From Calliopsis andreniformis (lineage: Eukaryota > Arthropoda > Insecta > Hymenoptera > Andrenidae): a stretch of 64,000 bases of DNA. Shown one piece after another: positions 26,718 to 41,320 of this stretch. The stretch spans positions 620,001 through 684,000 of the forward strand of contig NW_027480598.1 in assembly GCF_051401765.1 (NCBI RefSeq), given 5' to 3'. Position numbers and translations under genes: made by a program. Below the pieces are notes generated by a model. It was not told the DNA's origin and ran no database searches. It saw nothing but the letters and a program-made list of their open reading frames with translations. How positions within the stretch are numbered: position 1 is the stretch's first letter; the number at the start of each line of letters is the position of its first letter.

Positions 26718-28437
26718 TCAATCCTACATCCTCAACTCTCAATCCTCAAGCGTCAATCCTCAATCCTCAATCCTCAATCCTCAACCCTCAATCCTCAGTC
26801 CTCAAACCTCAATCCCGAATCCACAATCCTGAATCCTCAATCTTCAGCGCTCAGTACTCAAAAATCCATTGTCAATCCTCAATCCTCAATAGAATATCCT
26901 CAATTCACAGTTTTCAATACTCAATCCCCATTCTTCAATCTTCAAATCTCAATCCACAAACATCAATTCTCATCACTCAACCATCAACACTCAGTCCTCA
27001 ATCTTCAATCCTCAATCCTCAATCCTCAATCTTCAATCCTCAATACTCAATCATCAATCCTCAATCCTCAATTCTCAATATTCAACACACAACCCTCAGC
27101 CATCAATCCTCAATACTCAACCATCAATCCTCAATTCTCAATACTCAATAGAATATCCTGAATTCTCATGGTTCAATGCTCGATCCACAAAATTCAATAA
27201 TCAAACCTCAATCCTCAAACATCAATTCTCAACACTCAATCCTCAATACTTAGTCCTCTCTCTGCAATCCTCCATCCTCAATCCTCAATCCTCAGTCCTC
27301 AATCCTCAATCCTCGATCCTCAATCTTCAATCCTCAATACTCAATCATCAATCCTCCATCCTCAATACTCAATCGTCAACCCTCAATCCTCAATCGCCAG
27401 GCTTGAATCCTCAATACTCAATCTTCAATCCTCAATCCTCAATCCTCAATCCTCAATCCTCAATCTTCAATCCTCAGTCCCAAATCCTCAATCTTCAATA
27501 CTCACACCTCAATCCTCAATCTTCAATCCTCAATACTCAGTCTTCAATCCTCAATCCTCAATCCTCAATTCTCAATCCTCATTCTTCAATCCTCAATACC
27601 CAATCATTAATCTTCAATCCTCAATCCTCAATCCTCAATTCTCAATCCTCAATTCTCAATCCTAAGACCTCAAACATCAATACTCAACCCTCAGTCCTCG
27701 TCCTCAATCCACAAACCTCAATACTAAATCCTCAATCTTCAATTCTCAATCCTCAATCCTCAATCCTCAGTCCTCAGTCCTCAAACATCAATACTCAACC
27801 CTAAGTCCTCGTCCTCAATCCACAACCCTCAATCCTCAATCCTCAATCTTCAATCCTCAATCCTCAATCCTCAATCCTCAATCCTCAATCCTCAGTCCTC
27901 AGTCCTCAAACCTCAATCCTGAATCCTCAATCCGGAATCCTCAATCTTCAGCCTTCAGTCCTCAACAATCAGTTGTCAATCCTCAGTCCTCAATAGAATA
28001 TCATCAATTCACAGTTTTCAATACTCAATACTCAATCTGCAATCTTCAAATATCTATCCACAAATATCAATTCTCATCATTCAACCCTCAACACTCAGTC
28101 TTCAATCCTGAATCCTCAATCCGCAATCCTCAATCCTCATTCTGCAATCCTCAATACCCAATCCTCAATCTTCAATCCTCAATCCTCAATGTTCAATACG
28201 CAATACCCAATCCTCAATCTTCAATCCTCAATCCTCAATCCTCAATCCTCAATCCTCAATCCTCAATCTTCAATCCTCAATACTCAATCTTCAATCCTCA
28301 ATCCTCAATCCTCAATCCTCAACCCTCATTCTTCAATCCTCAACACCCAATCCTCAATCTTCAATCCTCAACCTTCAATCCTCAATTCTCAATCCTCAAT
28401 CCTCAGTCCTCAGTCCTCAAACCTCAATCCTCAACCC

Positions 28438-28478
28438 TCAGCCCTCATCCTCAATCCTCAATCGACAATCCGCAATCC
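28438..28478. repeat. Module Q, marked by the 6-mer tcatcc and tcgaca
   Basis: Units are tcagccc, the 6-mer tcatcc (28445-28450), tcaatcc, tcaatcg, acaatcc, gcaatcc. The 6-mer is the consensus unit minus one A. Other copies have actccgc instead of aatccgc after tcgac. Examples lie near 1751, 2640, 7935, 11240, 21000, 24930, 25800, 34100, 36000, 37800, 38230, 39590, 42220, 42650, 44000, 46650, 52790, 61780 and 63680. Two copies, near 36010 and 63690, carry gtcgac. Confidence 0.72.
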
Positions 28479-30814
28479 TCAATCTTCAATCCTCAATACT
28501 CAATCTTCAATCTTCATTCCTCAGTCCTCAAACCTCAATTCTGAATCCTCAATCCTGCATCCTCAATCTTCAGCTCTCAGTCCTTAACAATCAGTTGTCA
28601 ATCCTCAACCCCCAATAGAATATCCTCATCTCACAGTTTTCAATACTCAATACTCAATCTGCAATCTTCAGATCTCTATCCACAAACATCAATTCTCATC
28701 ACTCAACCCTCAATACTCAGTACCCGATCCTCAATCCTCAATCCTCAATCTTCAATCCTCAATACTCAACCTTCAATCCTCAATCCTCAATCCTCAATCC
28801 TCAATCCTCAATCCTCATTATTCAATCCTCAATACCCAATCCTCAATCTTCAATCCTCAATCCTCAATCCTCAATTCTCAACTCTCAATCCTCAGTCCTC
28901 AGTCCTCAAACCTCAATCCTCAAACCTCAGCCCTCATCCTCAATGCTCAATCCTCAATCCTCAAACCTCAATCTTCAATCCTCAATACTCAATCTTCAAT
29001 CTTCAATCCTCAGTCCTCAAACCTCAATTCTGAATCCTCAATCCTGCATCCTCAATCTTCAGCCCTCAGTCCTCAACAATCAGTTGTCAATCCTCAATCC
29101 CCAATAGAATATCCTCAACTCACAGTTTTCAATACTCAATACTCAATCTGCAATCTTCAAATCTCTATCCACAAACATCAATTCTCATCACTCAACCCTG
29201 AACGCTCAGTCCTCAATGTTCAATCCTCAATTCTCAATTCTCAATCTTCAATCCTCAATACTGAATCATCAATCATCAATCCTCAATCCTCAATCCTCAA
29301 TCCTCAATCCTCAATCTTCAATCCTCAATGCTCAATCCTCAATCCTCAATCCACAGTCCTCAATCCTCAATCCTCAATCCTCAAACCTCGATCCTCAATC
29401 CTCAATCATCAATATTCAATCTTCAGTCCTCAATCCTCAATTCTCAATCCTCAATACTCAATCTTCAATCCCCCATCCTCAATCCTCAATCCTCAACCCT
29501 CAATCCTCAATCGCCAGGCTTGAATCCTCAATACTCAATCTTCTATCCTCAATCCTCAAGCCTCATTCCTCAATCCTCATTCTTCAACACTCAATACCCA
29601 ATCCTCAATTTTCAATCCTCAATACTCAATCCTCAACTCTCAATCCTCAATCCTCAGTCCTCAATTCTCAATTCTCGATCCTCAATCCTCAGTCCTCAGT
29701 CCTCAAACCTCAATCCTCAGTCCTCAAACCTCAGTTCTGAATCGTCAATTCTGAGTCCTCAACCTTCAGCACTCAGACCACAACAATCAGTAGTCAATCC
29801 TCAATCCTCAATAGAATATCCTCAATTCACAGTTTTGAAAACTCAATAGTCAATCTGCAATCTTCAAACCTCTATCCACAAACACCAATTCTCATCACTC
29901 AACCCTCAACACTCAGTCCTCGATGTTCAATCCTCAATCCTCTATTCTCAATCTTCAATCCTCAATACTAAATCTTCAGTCCTCAACACTCAATCCTCAA
30001 TCCTCAATCCTCAATCCTCAATCTTCAACCCTCAGTCCCCAATCCTCAACCTTCTATCCTCAATACTCAATCCTCAATACTCAATCCTCAATCCTCAATC
30101 TTCAATCCTCAACACTCAATCTTCAATCCTCAATCCTGAATCCTCAATCCTCAACCATCAGTCCTCAATCATCAACCCTCAATCTTCTATACTCAATCCT
30201 CAATCCTCAATCCTCAATCCTCAATACTCAACCATCAATCCTCAATTCTCAATACTCAATAGATTAGCCTGAATTCTCAGGATTCTATACTCAAACCTCA
30301 ATCCTCAACCCTCAGCCCTCATTCTCAATCCTCGATCCACAATCCTCAATCTTCAATCCTCAATACTCAATCTTCAACCCTTATACCTCAATTCTCAATC
30401 CTCAATGCTCAATACTCAATCGTCAATCCTCAATCCTCAATCTTCAACCCACAATACTCAAACTGCAATCCTCAATCCTCAATCTTCAATCCTCAATCCT
30501 CAATTCTCAATCCTCAATCATCAATCTTCAATCCTCAGGCCTCTAACAGCAATACTCGACCGTCAGGCTTCGTCCTCAATCCACAACCTTCAATGCTCAA
30601 TCCTCAATCTTCAATCATCAATATTCAATCTTCAGTCCTCAATCCTCAATCCTCAATCCTCAGTCCTCAATCCTCAATGTTCAATGCGCAATACCTAATC
30701 CTCAGTCTTCAATCCTCAATCCTCAATCCTCAACCATCAATCCTCAATCATCAATCCTCAATCTTCAATACTCAATCCTCAACGCTCAATCCTCAATCCT
30801 CAATACTCAACCAT

Positions 30815-33800
30815 CAATCCTCAATTCTCAATACTCAATAGAATATCCTGTATTCTCAGGATTCTATAGTCAAACCTCAATCCTCAACCCTCAGCCCTCA
30901 TTCTCAATCCTCAATCCACAATCCTCAAACCTCAATCCTCAACCGTCAGTCCTCGTCCTCAATCCTCAACACTCAATCCTCAATCCTCCCATCTTCAATC
31001 ATCAATACTCAATCTTCAATCCTCAATCCTCAATCCTCAGTCCTCAAACATCAATCCTGAATCCTCAATCCTGAATCCTCAATCTTCAGCCCAGTGTCCT
31101 CAACAATCAGTTGTCAATCCTCAATCCTCAATAGAATATCCTCAATTCACAGTTTTCAATGCTCAATACACAATCTGCAATCTTCAGATGTCTATCCACA
31201 AACATCAATTCTTATCACTCAACCCTGAATACTCAGTCCCTAATCCTCAATCCTCAATCCACAATCCTCAAACCTCAATCCTCAACCGTCAGTCCTCGTC
31301 CTCAATCCTCAACACTCAATCCTCAATCCTCCCATCTTCAATCCTCAATCCTCAATCCTCAATCCTCAATACTCAATCATCAGCCCTCAATTCTCAATAC
31401 TCAATAGAATAGCCTGAATTCTCAGGATTCCATACTCAAACCTCAATCCTCAACCCTCAATCCTCAGTCCTCAAACCTCAATCCCGAATCCACAATCCTG
31501 AATACTCAATCTTCAGCCCTCAGTCCTCAAAAATCGCTTGTCAATCCTCAATCCTCAATAGAATATCTTCAATTCACAGTTTTCAATACTCAATCCCCAT
31601 TCTTCAATCTTCAAATCTCAATCCACAAACATCAACTCTCATCACTCAACCCTCAACACTCAGTCCTCAATCTTCAATCCTCAATTCTCAATCCTCAATC
31701 TTCAATCCTCAATACACAATCTTCAATACTCAATCCTCAATTCTCAATCCTCAATGCTCAATCCTCAATCGTCAATCCTCAATCCCCAATCCTCAATCTT
31801 CAATCCTCAATCCTCAATCCTTAATACTCAATCCTCAATCTTAAATCCTCAATACTCAATCTTCAATCCTCAATCATCAATCCTCAATCCTCAATCCTCA
31901 ACCCTAAATTATCGATGTTCAATCCTCAATACCCAATCCTCAGTCTTCAATCCTCAATCCTCAATCCTCAATCCTCAATCCTCAATCCTCAGTCCTCAAA
32001 CCTCAATCCTGAATCCTCAATCCTGCATCCTCAATCTTCAGCCCTCAGTCCTCAACAATCAGTTGTCAATCCTCAACCCCCAATAGAATATCCTCAACAC
32101 ACAGTTTTCAATACTCAATACTCAATCTGCAATCTTCAGATATCTATCCTCAAACATCAATTCTCATCATTCAACCCTCAACGCTTAGTCCCCAATCCTC
32201 AATCTTCAATCCTCAATCCTCAATCCTCAATCCTCGATCCTCAATCTTCAATCCTCAATACTCAATCTTCAATCCTCCATCCTCAATCCTCAATCCTCAA
32301 TCCTCAATCCTCAATTCTCAATCCTCAATGCTCAATCCTCAATCGTCAATCCTCAGTCCTCAAACCTTAATCCTGAATCCTCAATCCTGAATCCTCAATC
32401 TTCAGCCCTTAGTCCTCAGCAATCAGTTGTGAATCCTCAATCCTCAATAGAATATCCTCAATTCACAGGTTTCAATACTCAATACACAACATGCAATCTT
32501 CAAATCTCTATCCACAAACATCAATTCTCATCACTCAACCCTCAACACTCTGTCGCCAATCCTCAATATTCAAACCTCAATCCTCAATCCTCAATCCTCA
32601 ATCCACAATCTTCAATCTTCAATACTCAATCTTCAATCCTCAATCCTCAATCCTCGGTCCTCAATCCTCAATCGCCAACCTCCAATCCTGAATACTCAAT
32701 CTTCAATCCTCAATCCTCAATCCTCAATCCTCAATCCTCAGTCCTGATTCTTCAATCCTCAATACCCAATCCTCAATCTTCAATCTACAATCCTCGACCC
32801 TCAATCCTCAATCCTCGATCCTCAATCATCAATCTTCAACCCTCAGACCCCAATCCTCAACCTTCTATCCACAATACTCAGTCCTCAATACTCAATCCTC
32901 AATCCTCAATCTTCAATCCTCAACACTCAATCTTCAATCCTCAATCCTGAATCCTCAATCCTCGATCCTCAATCTTCAATCCTCAATACTCAATCATCAA
33001 TCCTCCATCCTCAATACTCAATCGTCAACCCTCAATCCTCAATCGCCAGGCTTGAATCCTCAATACTCAATCTTCAATCCTCAATCCTCAATCCTCAATC
33101 CTCAATCCTCAATCTTCAATCCTCAGTCCCAAATCCACAATCCTCAATACTCACACCTCAATCCTCAATCTTCAATCCTCAATACTCAGTCTTCAATCCT
33201 CAATCCTCAATCCTCAATTCTCAATCCTCATTCTTCAATCCTCAATACCCAATCATCAATCTTCAATCCTCAATCCTCAATCCTCAATTCTCAATCCTCA
33301 ATTCTCAATCCTAAGACCTCAAACATCAATACTCAACCCTCAGTCCTCGTCCTCAGTCCACAAACCTCGATACTAAATCCTCAATCTTCAATTCTCAATC
33401 CTCAATCCTCAATCCTCAATCCTCAGTCCTCAAACATCAATACTCAACCCTCAGTCCTCGTCCTCAATCCACAACCCTCAATCCTCAATGCTCAATCTTC
33501 AATTCTCAATCCTCAATCCTCAATCCTCAATCCTCAAACCTCAGTCCTCAGTCCTCAAACCTCAATCCTGAATCCTCAATCCGTAATCCTCAATCTTCAG
33601 CCTTCAGTCCTCAACAATCAGTTGTCAATCCTCAGTCCTCAATAGAATATCATCAATTCACAGTTTTCAATACTCAATACTCAATCTGCAATCTTCAAAT
33701 ATCTATCCACAAACATCAATTCTCATCATTCAACCCTCAACACTCAGTCTTCAATCCTCAATCCTCAATCCGCAATCCTCAATCCTCATTCTGCAATCCT

Positions 33801-36317
33801 CAATACCCAATCCTCAATCTTCAATCCTCAATCCTCAATCCTCAATGTTCAATACGCAATACCCAATCCTCAATCTTCAATCCTCAATCCTCAATCCTCA
33901 ATCCTCAATCCTCAATCCTCAATCTTCAATCCTCAATACTCAATCTTCAATCCTCAATCCTCAATCCTCAATCCTCAACCCTCATTCTTCAATCCTCAAC
34001 ACCCAATCCTCAATCTTCAATCCTCAACCTTCAATCCTCAATTCTCAATCCTCAATCCTCAGTCCTCAGTCCTCAAACCTCAATCCTCAACCCTCAGCCC
34101 TCATCCTCAATCCTCAATCGACAATCCGCAATCCTCAATCTTCAACCCTCAATACTCAATCTTCAATCTTCATTCCTCAGTCCTCAAACCTCAATTCTGA
34201 ATCCTCAATCCTGCATCCTCAATCTTCAGCCCTCAGTCCTCAACAATCAGTTCTCAATCCTCAACCCCCAATAGAATATACTCATCTCACAGTTTTCAAT
34301 ACTCAATACTCAATCTGCAATCTTCAGATCTCTATCCACAAACATCAATTCTCATCACTCAACCCTCAATACTAAGTACCCGATCCTCAATCCCCAATCC
34401 TCAATCTTCAATCCTCAATACTCAATCTTCAATCCTCAATCCTCAATCCTCAATCCTCAATCCTCAATCCTCATTATTCAATCCTCAATACCCAATCCTC
34501 AATCTTCAATCCTCAATCCTCAATCCTCAATTCTCAACCCCCAATCCTCAGTCCTCAGTCCTCAAACCTCAATCCTCAAACCTCAGCCCTCATCCTCAAT
34601 GCTCAATCCTCAATCCTCAAACCTCAATCTTCAATCCTCAATACTCAATCTTCAATCTTCAATCCTCAGTCCTCAAACCTCAATTCTGAATCCTCAATCC
34701 TGCATCCTCAATCTTCAGCCCTCAGTCCTCAACAATCAGTTGTCAATCCTCAATCCCCAATAGAATATCCTCAACTCACAGTTTTCAATACTCAATACTC
34801 AATCTGCAATCTTCAAATCTCTATCCACAAACATCAATTCTCATCACTCAACCCTGAACGCTCAGTCCTCAATGTTCAATCCTCAATTCTCAATTCTCAA
34901 TCTTCAATCCTCAATACTGAATCATCAATCATCAATCCTCAATCCTCAATCCTCAATCCTCAATCCTCAGTCTTCAATCCTCAATGCTCAATCCTCAATC
35001 CTCAATCCACAGTCCTCAATCCTCAATCCTCAATCCTCAAACCTCGATCCTCAATCCTCAATCATCAATATTCAATCTTCAGTCCTCAATCCTCAATTCT
35101 CAATCCTCAATACTCAATCTTCAATCCCCCATCCTCAATCCTCAATCCTCAACCCTCAATCCTCAATCGCCAGGCTTGAATCCTCAATACTCAATCTTCT
35201 ATCCTCAATCCTCAAGCCTCATTCCTCAATCCTCATTCTTCAACACTCAATACCCAATCCTCAATTTTCAATCCTCAATACTCAATCCTCAACTCTCAAT
35301 CCTCAATCCTCAGTCCTCAATCCTCAATTCTCGATCCTCAATCCTCAGTCCTCAGTCCTCAAACCTCAATCCTCAGTCCTCAAACCTCAGTTCTGAATCG
35401 TCAATCCTGAGTCCTCAACCTTCAGCCCTCAGACCACAACAATCAGTAGTCAATCCTCAATCCTCAATAGAATATCCTCAATTCACAGTTTTGAAAACTC
35501 AATAGTCAATCTGCAATCTTCAAACCACTATCCACAAACATCAATTCTCATCACTCAACCCTCAACACTCAGTCCTCAAATTTCAAACCTCAATCCTCAA
35601 TTCTCAATCTGCAATCCTCAATACTGAACCTTCAATCCTCAATCCTCAATCCTCAATCCTCAATCTTCAATCATCAATATTCAATCTTCAGTCCTCAATC
35701 CTCAATTCTCAATCCTCAATACTCAATCTTCAATCCCCCATCCTCAGTCCTCAATCCTCAACCCTCAATCCTCAATCGCCAGGCTTGAATCCTCAATACT
35801 CAATCTTTTATCCTCAATCCTCAAGCCTCATTCCTCAATCCTCATTCTTCAACACTCAATACCCAATCCTCAATTTTCAATCCTCAATACTCAATCCTCA
35901 ACTCTCAATCCTCAATCCTCAGTCTTCAATCCTCAATTCTCGATCCCCAATCCTCAGTCCTCAGTCCTCAAACCTCAATCCTCAAACCTCAGCCCTCATC
36001 CTCAATCCTCAGTCGACACTCCGCAATCTTCAATCTTCAATCCTCAATACTCAATCTTCAATCCTCAATCCTCAATCCTCAATCCTCAATCCTCAATCCT
36101 CATTCTTCAATCCTCAATACCCAATCCTCAATCTTCAATCCTCAATACTCAATCTTCAATCCTTAATCCTCAATTCTCAATCCTCAATGCTCAATACTCA
36201 ATCGTCAATACTCAATCCCCAATCCTCAATCTTCAATCCTCAATCCTCAATCCTCAATCCTCAATCCTCAATCTTCAATCCTCAATACTCAATCTTCAAT
36301 CCTCAATCCTCAATCCT
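30815..36317. repeat. Long duplicated block, copy 1 (offset about 27.68 kb)
   Basis: The block matches 58,491 to the window end, first at +27,676 bp and then at +27,683 bp. The 7-bp change comes from four tcaatcc units after the octamer near 31,338 here and five near 59,015 there. Private differences include tatactcatc near 34,275 (tatcctcatc in the partner) and tactaagtac near 34,371. Its first 1.2 kb overlaps the 6.2-kb block, so 30.8-32.0 kb exists three times. Confidence 0.87.
30841..30864. repeat. Module B dyad, weakened stem
   Basis: The left arm reads cctgt instead of cctga, removing the innermost pair. The same change is present at the duplicate positions starting at 49046 and 58517, so it predates both block copies. 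Confidence 0.65.
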
Positions 36318-36748
36318 CAATCCTCAATCCTCAATCCTCAATCCTCAATCTTCAATCCTCAATACTCAAACTGCAATCCTCAATCCTCAATCTTCAATCC
36401 TCAATCCTCAATTCTCAATCCTCAATCATCAATCTTCAATCCTCAGACCTCAAACAGCAATACTCGACCGTCAGGCCTCGTCCTCAATCCACAACCTTCA
36501 ATACTCAATCCTCAATCTTCAATCATCAATATTCAATCTTCAGTCCTCAATCCTCAATCCTCAATCCTCAGTCCTCAATCCTCAATGTTCAATGCGCAAT
36601 ACCCAATCCTCAGTCTTCAATCCTCAATCCTCAATCCTCAACCATCAATCCTCAATCATCAATCCTCAATCTTCAATACTCAATCCTCAACGCTCAATCC
36701 TCAATCCTCAATACTCAACCATCAATCCTCAATTCTCAATACTCAATA

Positions 36749-36772
36749 GAATATCCTGAATTCTCAGGGTTC
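36749..36772. repeat. Module B dyad, right-arm variant
   Basis: The right arm reads tcagggttc, so one pair of the extended stem is mismatched while the central pairs remain. Confidence 0.6.
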
Positions 36773-36911
36773 TATAGTCAAACCTCAATCCTCAACCCTC
36801 AGCCCTCATTCTCAATCCTCAATCCACAATCCTCAATCCTCAATCTTCAATCCTCAGTCCCAAATCCACAATCCTCAATACTCACACCTCAATCCTCAAT
36901 CTTCAATCCTG

Positions 36912-39900
36912 AATACTCAGTCTTCAATCCTCAATCCTCAATCCTCAATTCTCAATCCTCATTCTTCAATCCTCAATGCCCAATCATCAATCTTCAATCC
37001 TCAATCCTCAATCCTCAATTCTCAATCCTCAATTCTCAATCCTAAGACCTCAAACATCAATACTCAACCCTCAGTCCTCGTCCTCAGTCCACAAACCTCG
37101 ATACTAAATCCTCAATCTTCAATTCTCAATCCTCAATCCTCAATCCTCAATCCTCAGTCCTCAAACATCAATACTCAACCCTCAGTCCTCGTCCTCAATC
37201 CACAACCCTCAATCCTCAATGCTCAATCTTCAATTCTCAATCCTCAATCCTCAATCCTCAATCCTCAAACCTCAGTCCTCAGTCCTCAAACCTCAATCCT
37301 GAATCCTCAATCCGGAATCCTCAATCTTCAGCCTTCAGTCCTCAACAATCAGTTGTCAATCCTCAGTCCTCAATAGAATATCATCAATTCACAGCTTTCA
37401 ATACTCAATACTCCATCTGCAATCTTCAAATATCTATCCACAAACATCAATTCTCATCATTCAACCCTCAACACTCAGTCTTCAATCCTCAATCCTCAAT
37501 CCGCAATCCTCAATCCTCATTCTGCAATCCTCAATACCCAATCCTCAATCTTCAATCCTCAATCCTCAATCCTCAATGTTCAATACGCAATACCCAATCC
37601 TCAATCTTCAATCCTCAATCCTCAATCTTCAATCCTCAATACTCAATCTTCAATCCTCAATCCTCAATCCTCAATCCTCAAACCTCATTCTTCAATCCTC
37701 AACACCCAATCCTCAATCTTCAATCCTCAACCTTCAATCCTCAATTCTCAATCCTCAATCCTCAGTCCTCAGTCCTCAAACCTCAATCCTCAACCCTCAG
37801 CCCTCATCCTCAATCCTCAATCGACAATCCGCAATCCTCAATCTTCAACCCTCAATACTCAATCTTCAATCTTCATTCCTCAGTCCTCAAACCTCAATTC
37901 TGAAGCCTCAATCCTGCATCCTCAATCTTCAGCCCTCAGTCCTCAACAATCAGTTCTCAATCCTCAACCCCCAATAGAATATCCTCATCTCACAGTTTTC
38001 AATACTCAATACTCAATCTGCAATCTTCAGATCTCTATCCACAAACATCAATTCTCATCACTCAACCCTCAATACTCAGTACCCGATCCTCAATCCTCAA
38101 TCCTCAATCTTCAATCCTCAATACTCAATCCTCAACTCTCAATCCTCAATCCTCAGTCTTCAATCCTCAATTCTCGATCCCCAATCCTCAGTCCTCAGTC
38201 CTCAAACCTCAATCCTCAAACCTCAGCCCTCATCCTCAATCCTCAATCGACACTCCGCAATCTTCAATCTTCAATCCTCAATACTCAATCTTCAATCCTC
38301 AATCCTCAATCCTCAATCCTCAATCCTCAATCCTCAATCCTCATTCTTCAATCCTCAATACCCAATCCTCAATCTTCAATCCTCAATACTCAATCTTCAA
38401 TCCTTAATCCTCAATTCTCAATCCTCAATGCTCAATACTCAATCGTCAATACTCAATCCCCAATCCTCAATCTTCAATCCTCAATCCTCAATCCTCAATC
38501 CTCAATGCTCAATCTTCAATCCTCAATACTCAATCTTCAATCCTCAATCCTCAATCCTCAATCCTCAATCCTCAATCCTCAATCCTCAATCTTCAATCCT
38601 CAATACTCAAACTGCAATCCTCAATCCTCAATCTTCAATCCTCAATCCTCAATTCTCAATCCTCAATCATCAATCTTCAATCCTCAGACCTCAAACAGCA
38701 ATACTCGACCGTCAGGCCTCGTCCTCAATCCACAACCTTCAATACTCAATCCTCAATCTTCAATCATCAATATTCAATCTTCAGTCCTCAATCCTCAATC
38801 CTCAATCCTCAGTCCTCAATCCTCAATGTTCAATGCGCAATACCCAATCCTCAGTCTTCAATCCTCAATCCTCAATCCTCAACCATCAATCCTCAATCAT
38901 CAATCCTCAGTCTTCAATACTCAATCCTCAACGCTCAATCCTCAATCCTCAATACTCAACCATCAATCCTCAATTCTCAATACTCAATAGAATATCCTGA
39001 ATTCTCAGGATTCTATAGTCAAACCTCAATCCTCAACCCTCAGCCCTCATTCTCAATCCTCAATCCACAATCCTCAAACCTCAATCCTCAACCGTCAGTC
39101 CTCGTCCTCAATCCTCAACACTCAATCCTCAATCCTCCCATCTTCAATCATCAATACTCAATCTTCAATCCTCAATCCTCAATCCTCAGTCCTCAAACAT
39201 CAATCCTGAATCCTCAATCCTGAATCCTCAACCTTCAGCCCAGTGTCCACAACAATCAGTTGTCAATCCTCAATCCTCAATAGAATATCCTCAATTCACA
39301 GTTTTCAATGCTCAATACTCAATCTGCAATCTTCAGATCTCTATCCACAAACATCAATTCTTATCACTCAACCCTGAATACTCAGACCCCAATCCTCAAT
39401 CTTCAATCGTCAATCCTCAATCGTCAATCCTCATTCTTCAACACTCAATACCGAATCCTCAATTTTCAATCCTCAATACTCAATCCTCAACTCTCAATCC
39501 TCAATCCTCAGTCCTCAATCCTCAATTCTCGATCCTCAATCCTCAGTCCTCAGTCCTCAAACCTCAATCCTCAACCCTCAGCCCTCATCCTCAATCCTCA
39601 ATCGACACTCCGCAATCTTCAATCTTCAATCCTCAATACTCAATCTTCAATCCTCAATCCTCAGTCCTCAAACCTCAGTTCTGAATCCTCAATCCTGAGT
39701 CCTCAGCCTTCAGCCATCAGACCACAACAATCAGTAGTCAATCCTCAATCCTCAATAGAATATCCTCAATTCACAGTTTTCAATACTCAATAGTCAATCT
39801 GCAATCTTCAAACCTCTATCCACAAACACCAATTCTCATCACTCAACCCTCAACACTCAGTCCTCGATGTTCAATCCTCAATCCTCTATTCTCAATCTTC

Positions 39901-41320
39901 AATCCTCAATACTAAATCTTCAGTCCTCAACCCTCAATCCTCAATCTTCAATCCTCAACACTGAATCTTCAATCCTCAATCCTGAATCCTCAATCCTCAA
40001 CCATCAGTCCTCAATCATCAACCCTCAATCTTCTATACTCAATCCTCAATCCTCAATCCTCAATACTCATTCATCAATCCTCAATTCTCAATACTCAATA
40101 GAATAGCCTGAATTCTCAGGATTCTATACCCAAACCTCAATCCTCAACCCTCAGCCCTCATTCTCAATCCTCGATCCACAATCCTCAAACCTCAATCCTC
40201 AACCGTCAGTCCTCGTCCTCAATCCTCAACCCTCAATCCTCATTCCTCCCATCTTCAATCATCAATACTGAATCTTCAATCCTCAACCCTCAATCCTCAA
40301 TGCTCAATCCTCAATCCTCAATTTTCAACACTCATCCCTCAACCATCAATCCTCAATACTCAATCATCAATCCTCAATTCTCAATACTCAATAGAATATC
40401 CTGAATTCTCATGGTTCAGTACTCAATCCACAATATTCAATAATCAAATCTCAATCCACAAACATGAATTCTCAACTCTCAATCCTCAACGCTCAGACCT
40501 GTCTCTTCAATCCTACATCCTCAACTCTCAATCCTCAAGCGTCAATCCTCAATCCTCAATCCTCAATCCTCAACCCTCAATCCTCAGTCCTCAAACCTCA
40601 ATCCCGAATCCACAATCCTGAATCCTCAATCTTCATCCCTCAGTACTCAAAAATCAATTGTCAATCCCCAATCCTCAATAGAATATCCTCAATTCACAGT
40701 TTTCAATACTCAATCCCCATTCTTCAATCTTCAAATCTCAATCCACAAACATCAATTCTCATCACTCAACCATCAACACTCAGTCCTCAATCTTCAATCC
40801 TCAATCCTCAATCCTCAATCTTCAATCCTCAATACTCAATCATCAATCCTCAATCCTCAATTCTCAATATTCAACACACAACCCTCAGCCATCAATCCTC
40901 AATACTCAACCATCAATCCTCAATTCTCAATACTCAATAGAATATCCTGAATTCTCATGGTTCAATGCTCGATCCACAAAATTCAATAATCAAACCTCAA
41001 TCCTCAAACATCAATTCTCAACACTCAATCCTCAATACTTAGTCCTCTCTCTGCAATCCTCCATCCTCAATCCTCAATCCTCAGTCCTCAATCCTCAATC
41101 CTCGATCCTCAATCTTCAATCCTCAATACTCAATCATCAATCCTCCATCCTCAATACTCAATCGTCAACCCTCAATCCTCAATCGCCAGGCTTGAATCCT
41201 CAATACTCAATCTTCAATCCTCAATCCTCAATCCTCAATCCTCAATCCTCAATCTTCAATCCTCAGTCCCAAATCCTCAATCTTCAATACTCACACCTCA
41301 ATCCTCAATCTTCAATCCTC
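36912..41320. repeat. 4.4-kb tandem duplication, copy 1
   Basis: The block matches the next 4.4 kb with only scattered substitutions, at an offset of 4,409 bp near its start and 4,416 bp from about 37.3 kb on. The change of offset is one extra tcagtcc heptamer in copy 2 near 41,690. A private mark is gaagcc near 37,911, where copy 2 has gaatcc. The exchange point is placed by the marks ctgaatac (36,911, absent from copy 2) and atgccc (36,978 and 41,387). The leading edge also resembles 33.1-33.6 kb. Confidence 0.85.

Larger units (their letters stand above)
25796..32025. repeat. 6.2-kb duplicated block, copy 1 (offset 18,205 bp)
   Basis: This stretch matches 44,001-50,230 at a constant offset of 18,205 bp. 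Every landmark I tested falls at that offset, including B cores at 26310, 30260, 30839 and 31405. Differences are sparse substitutions, such as atcatta near 27,606 against atcatca, and tagaatag at 31405 against tagaatat at 49610. The match stops where this copy has cctgcatcc and the other has cctgaatcc. Confidence 0.85.
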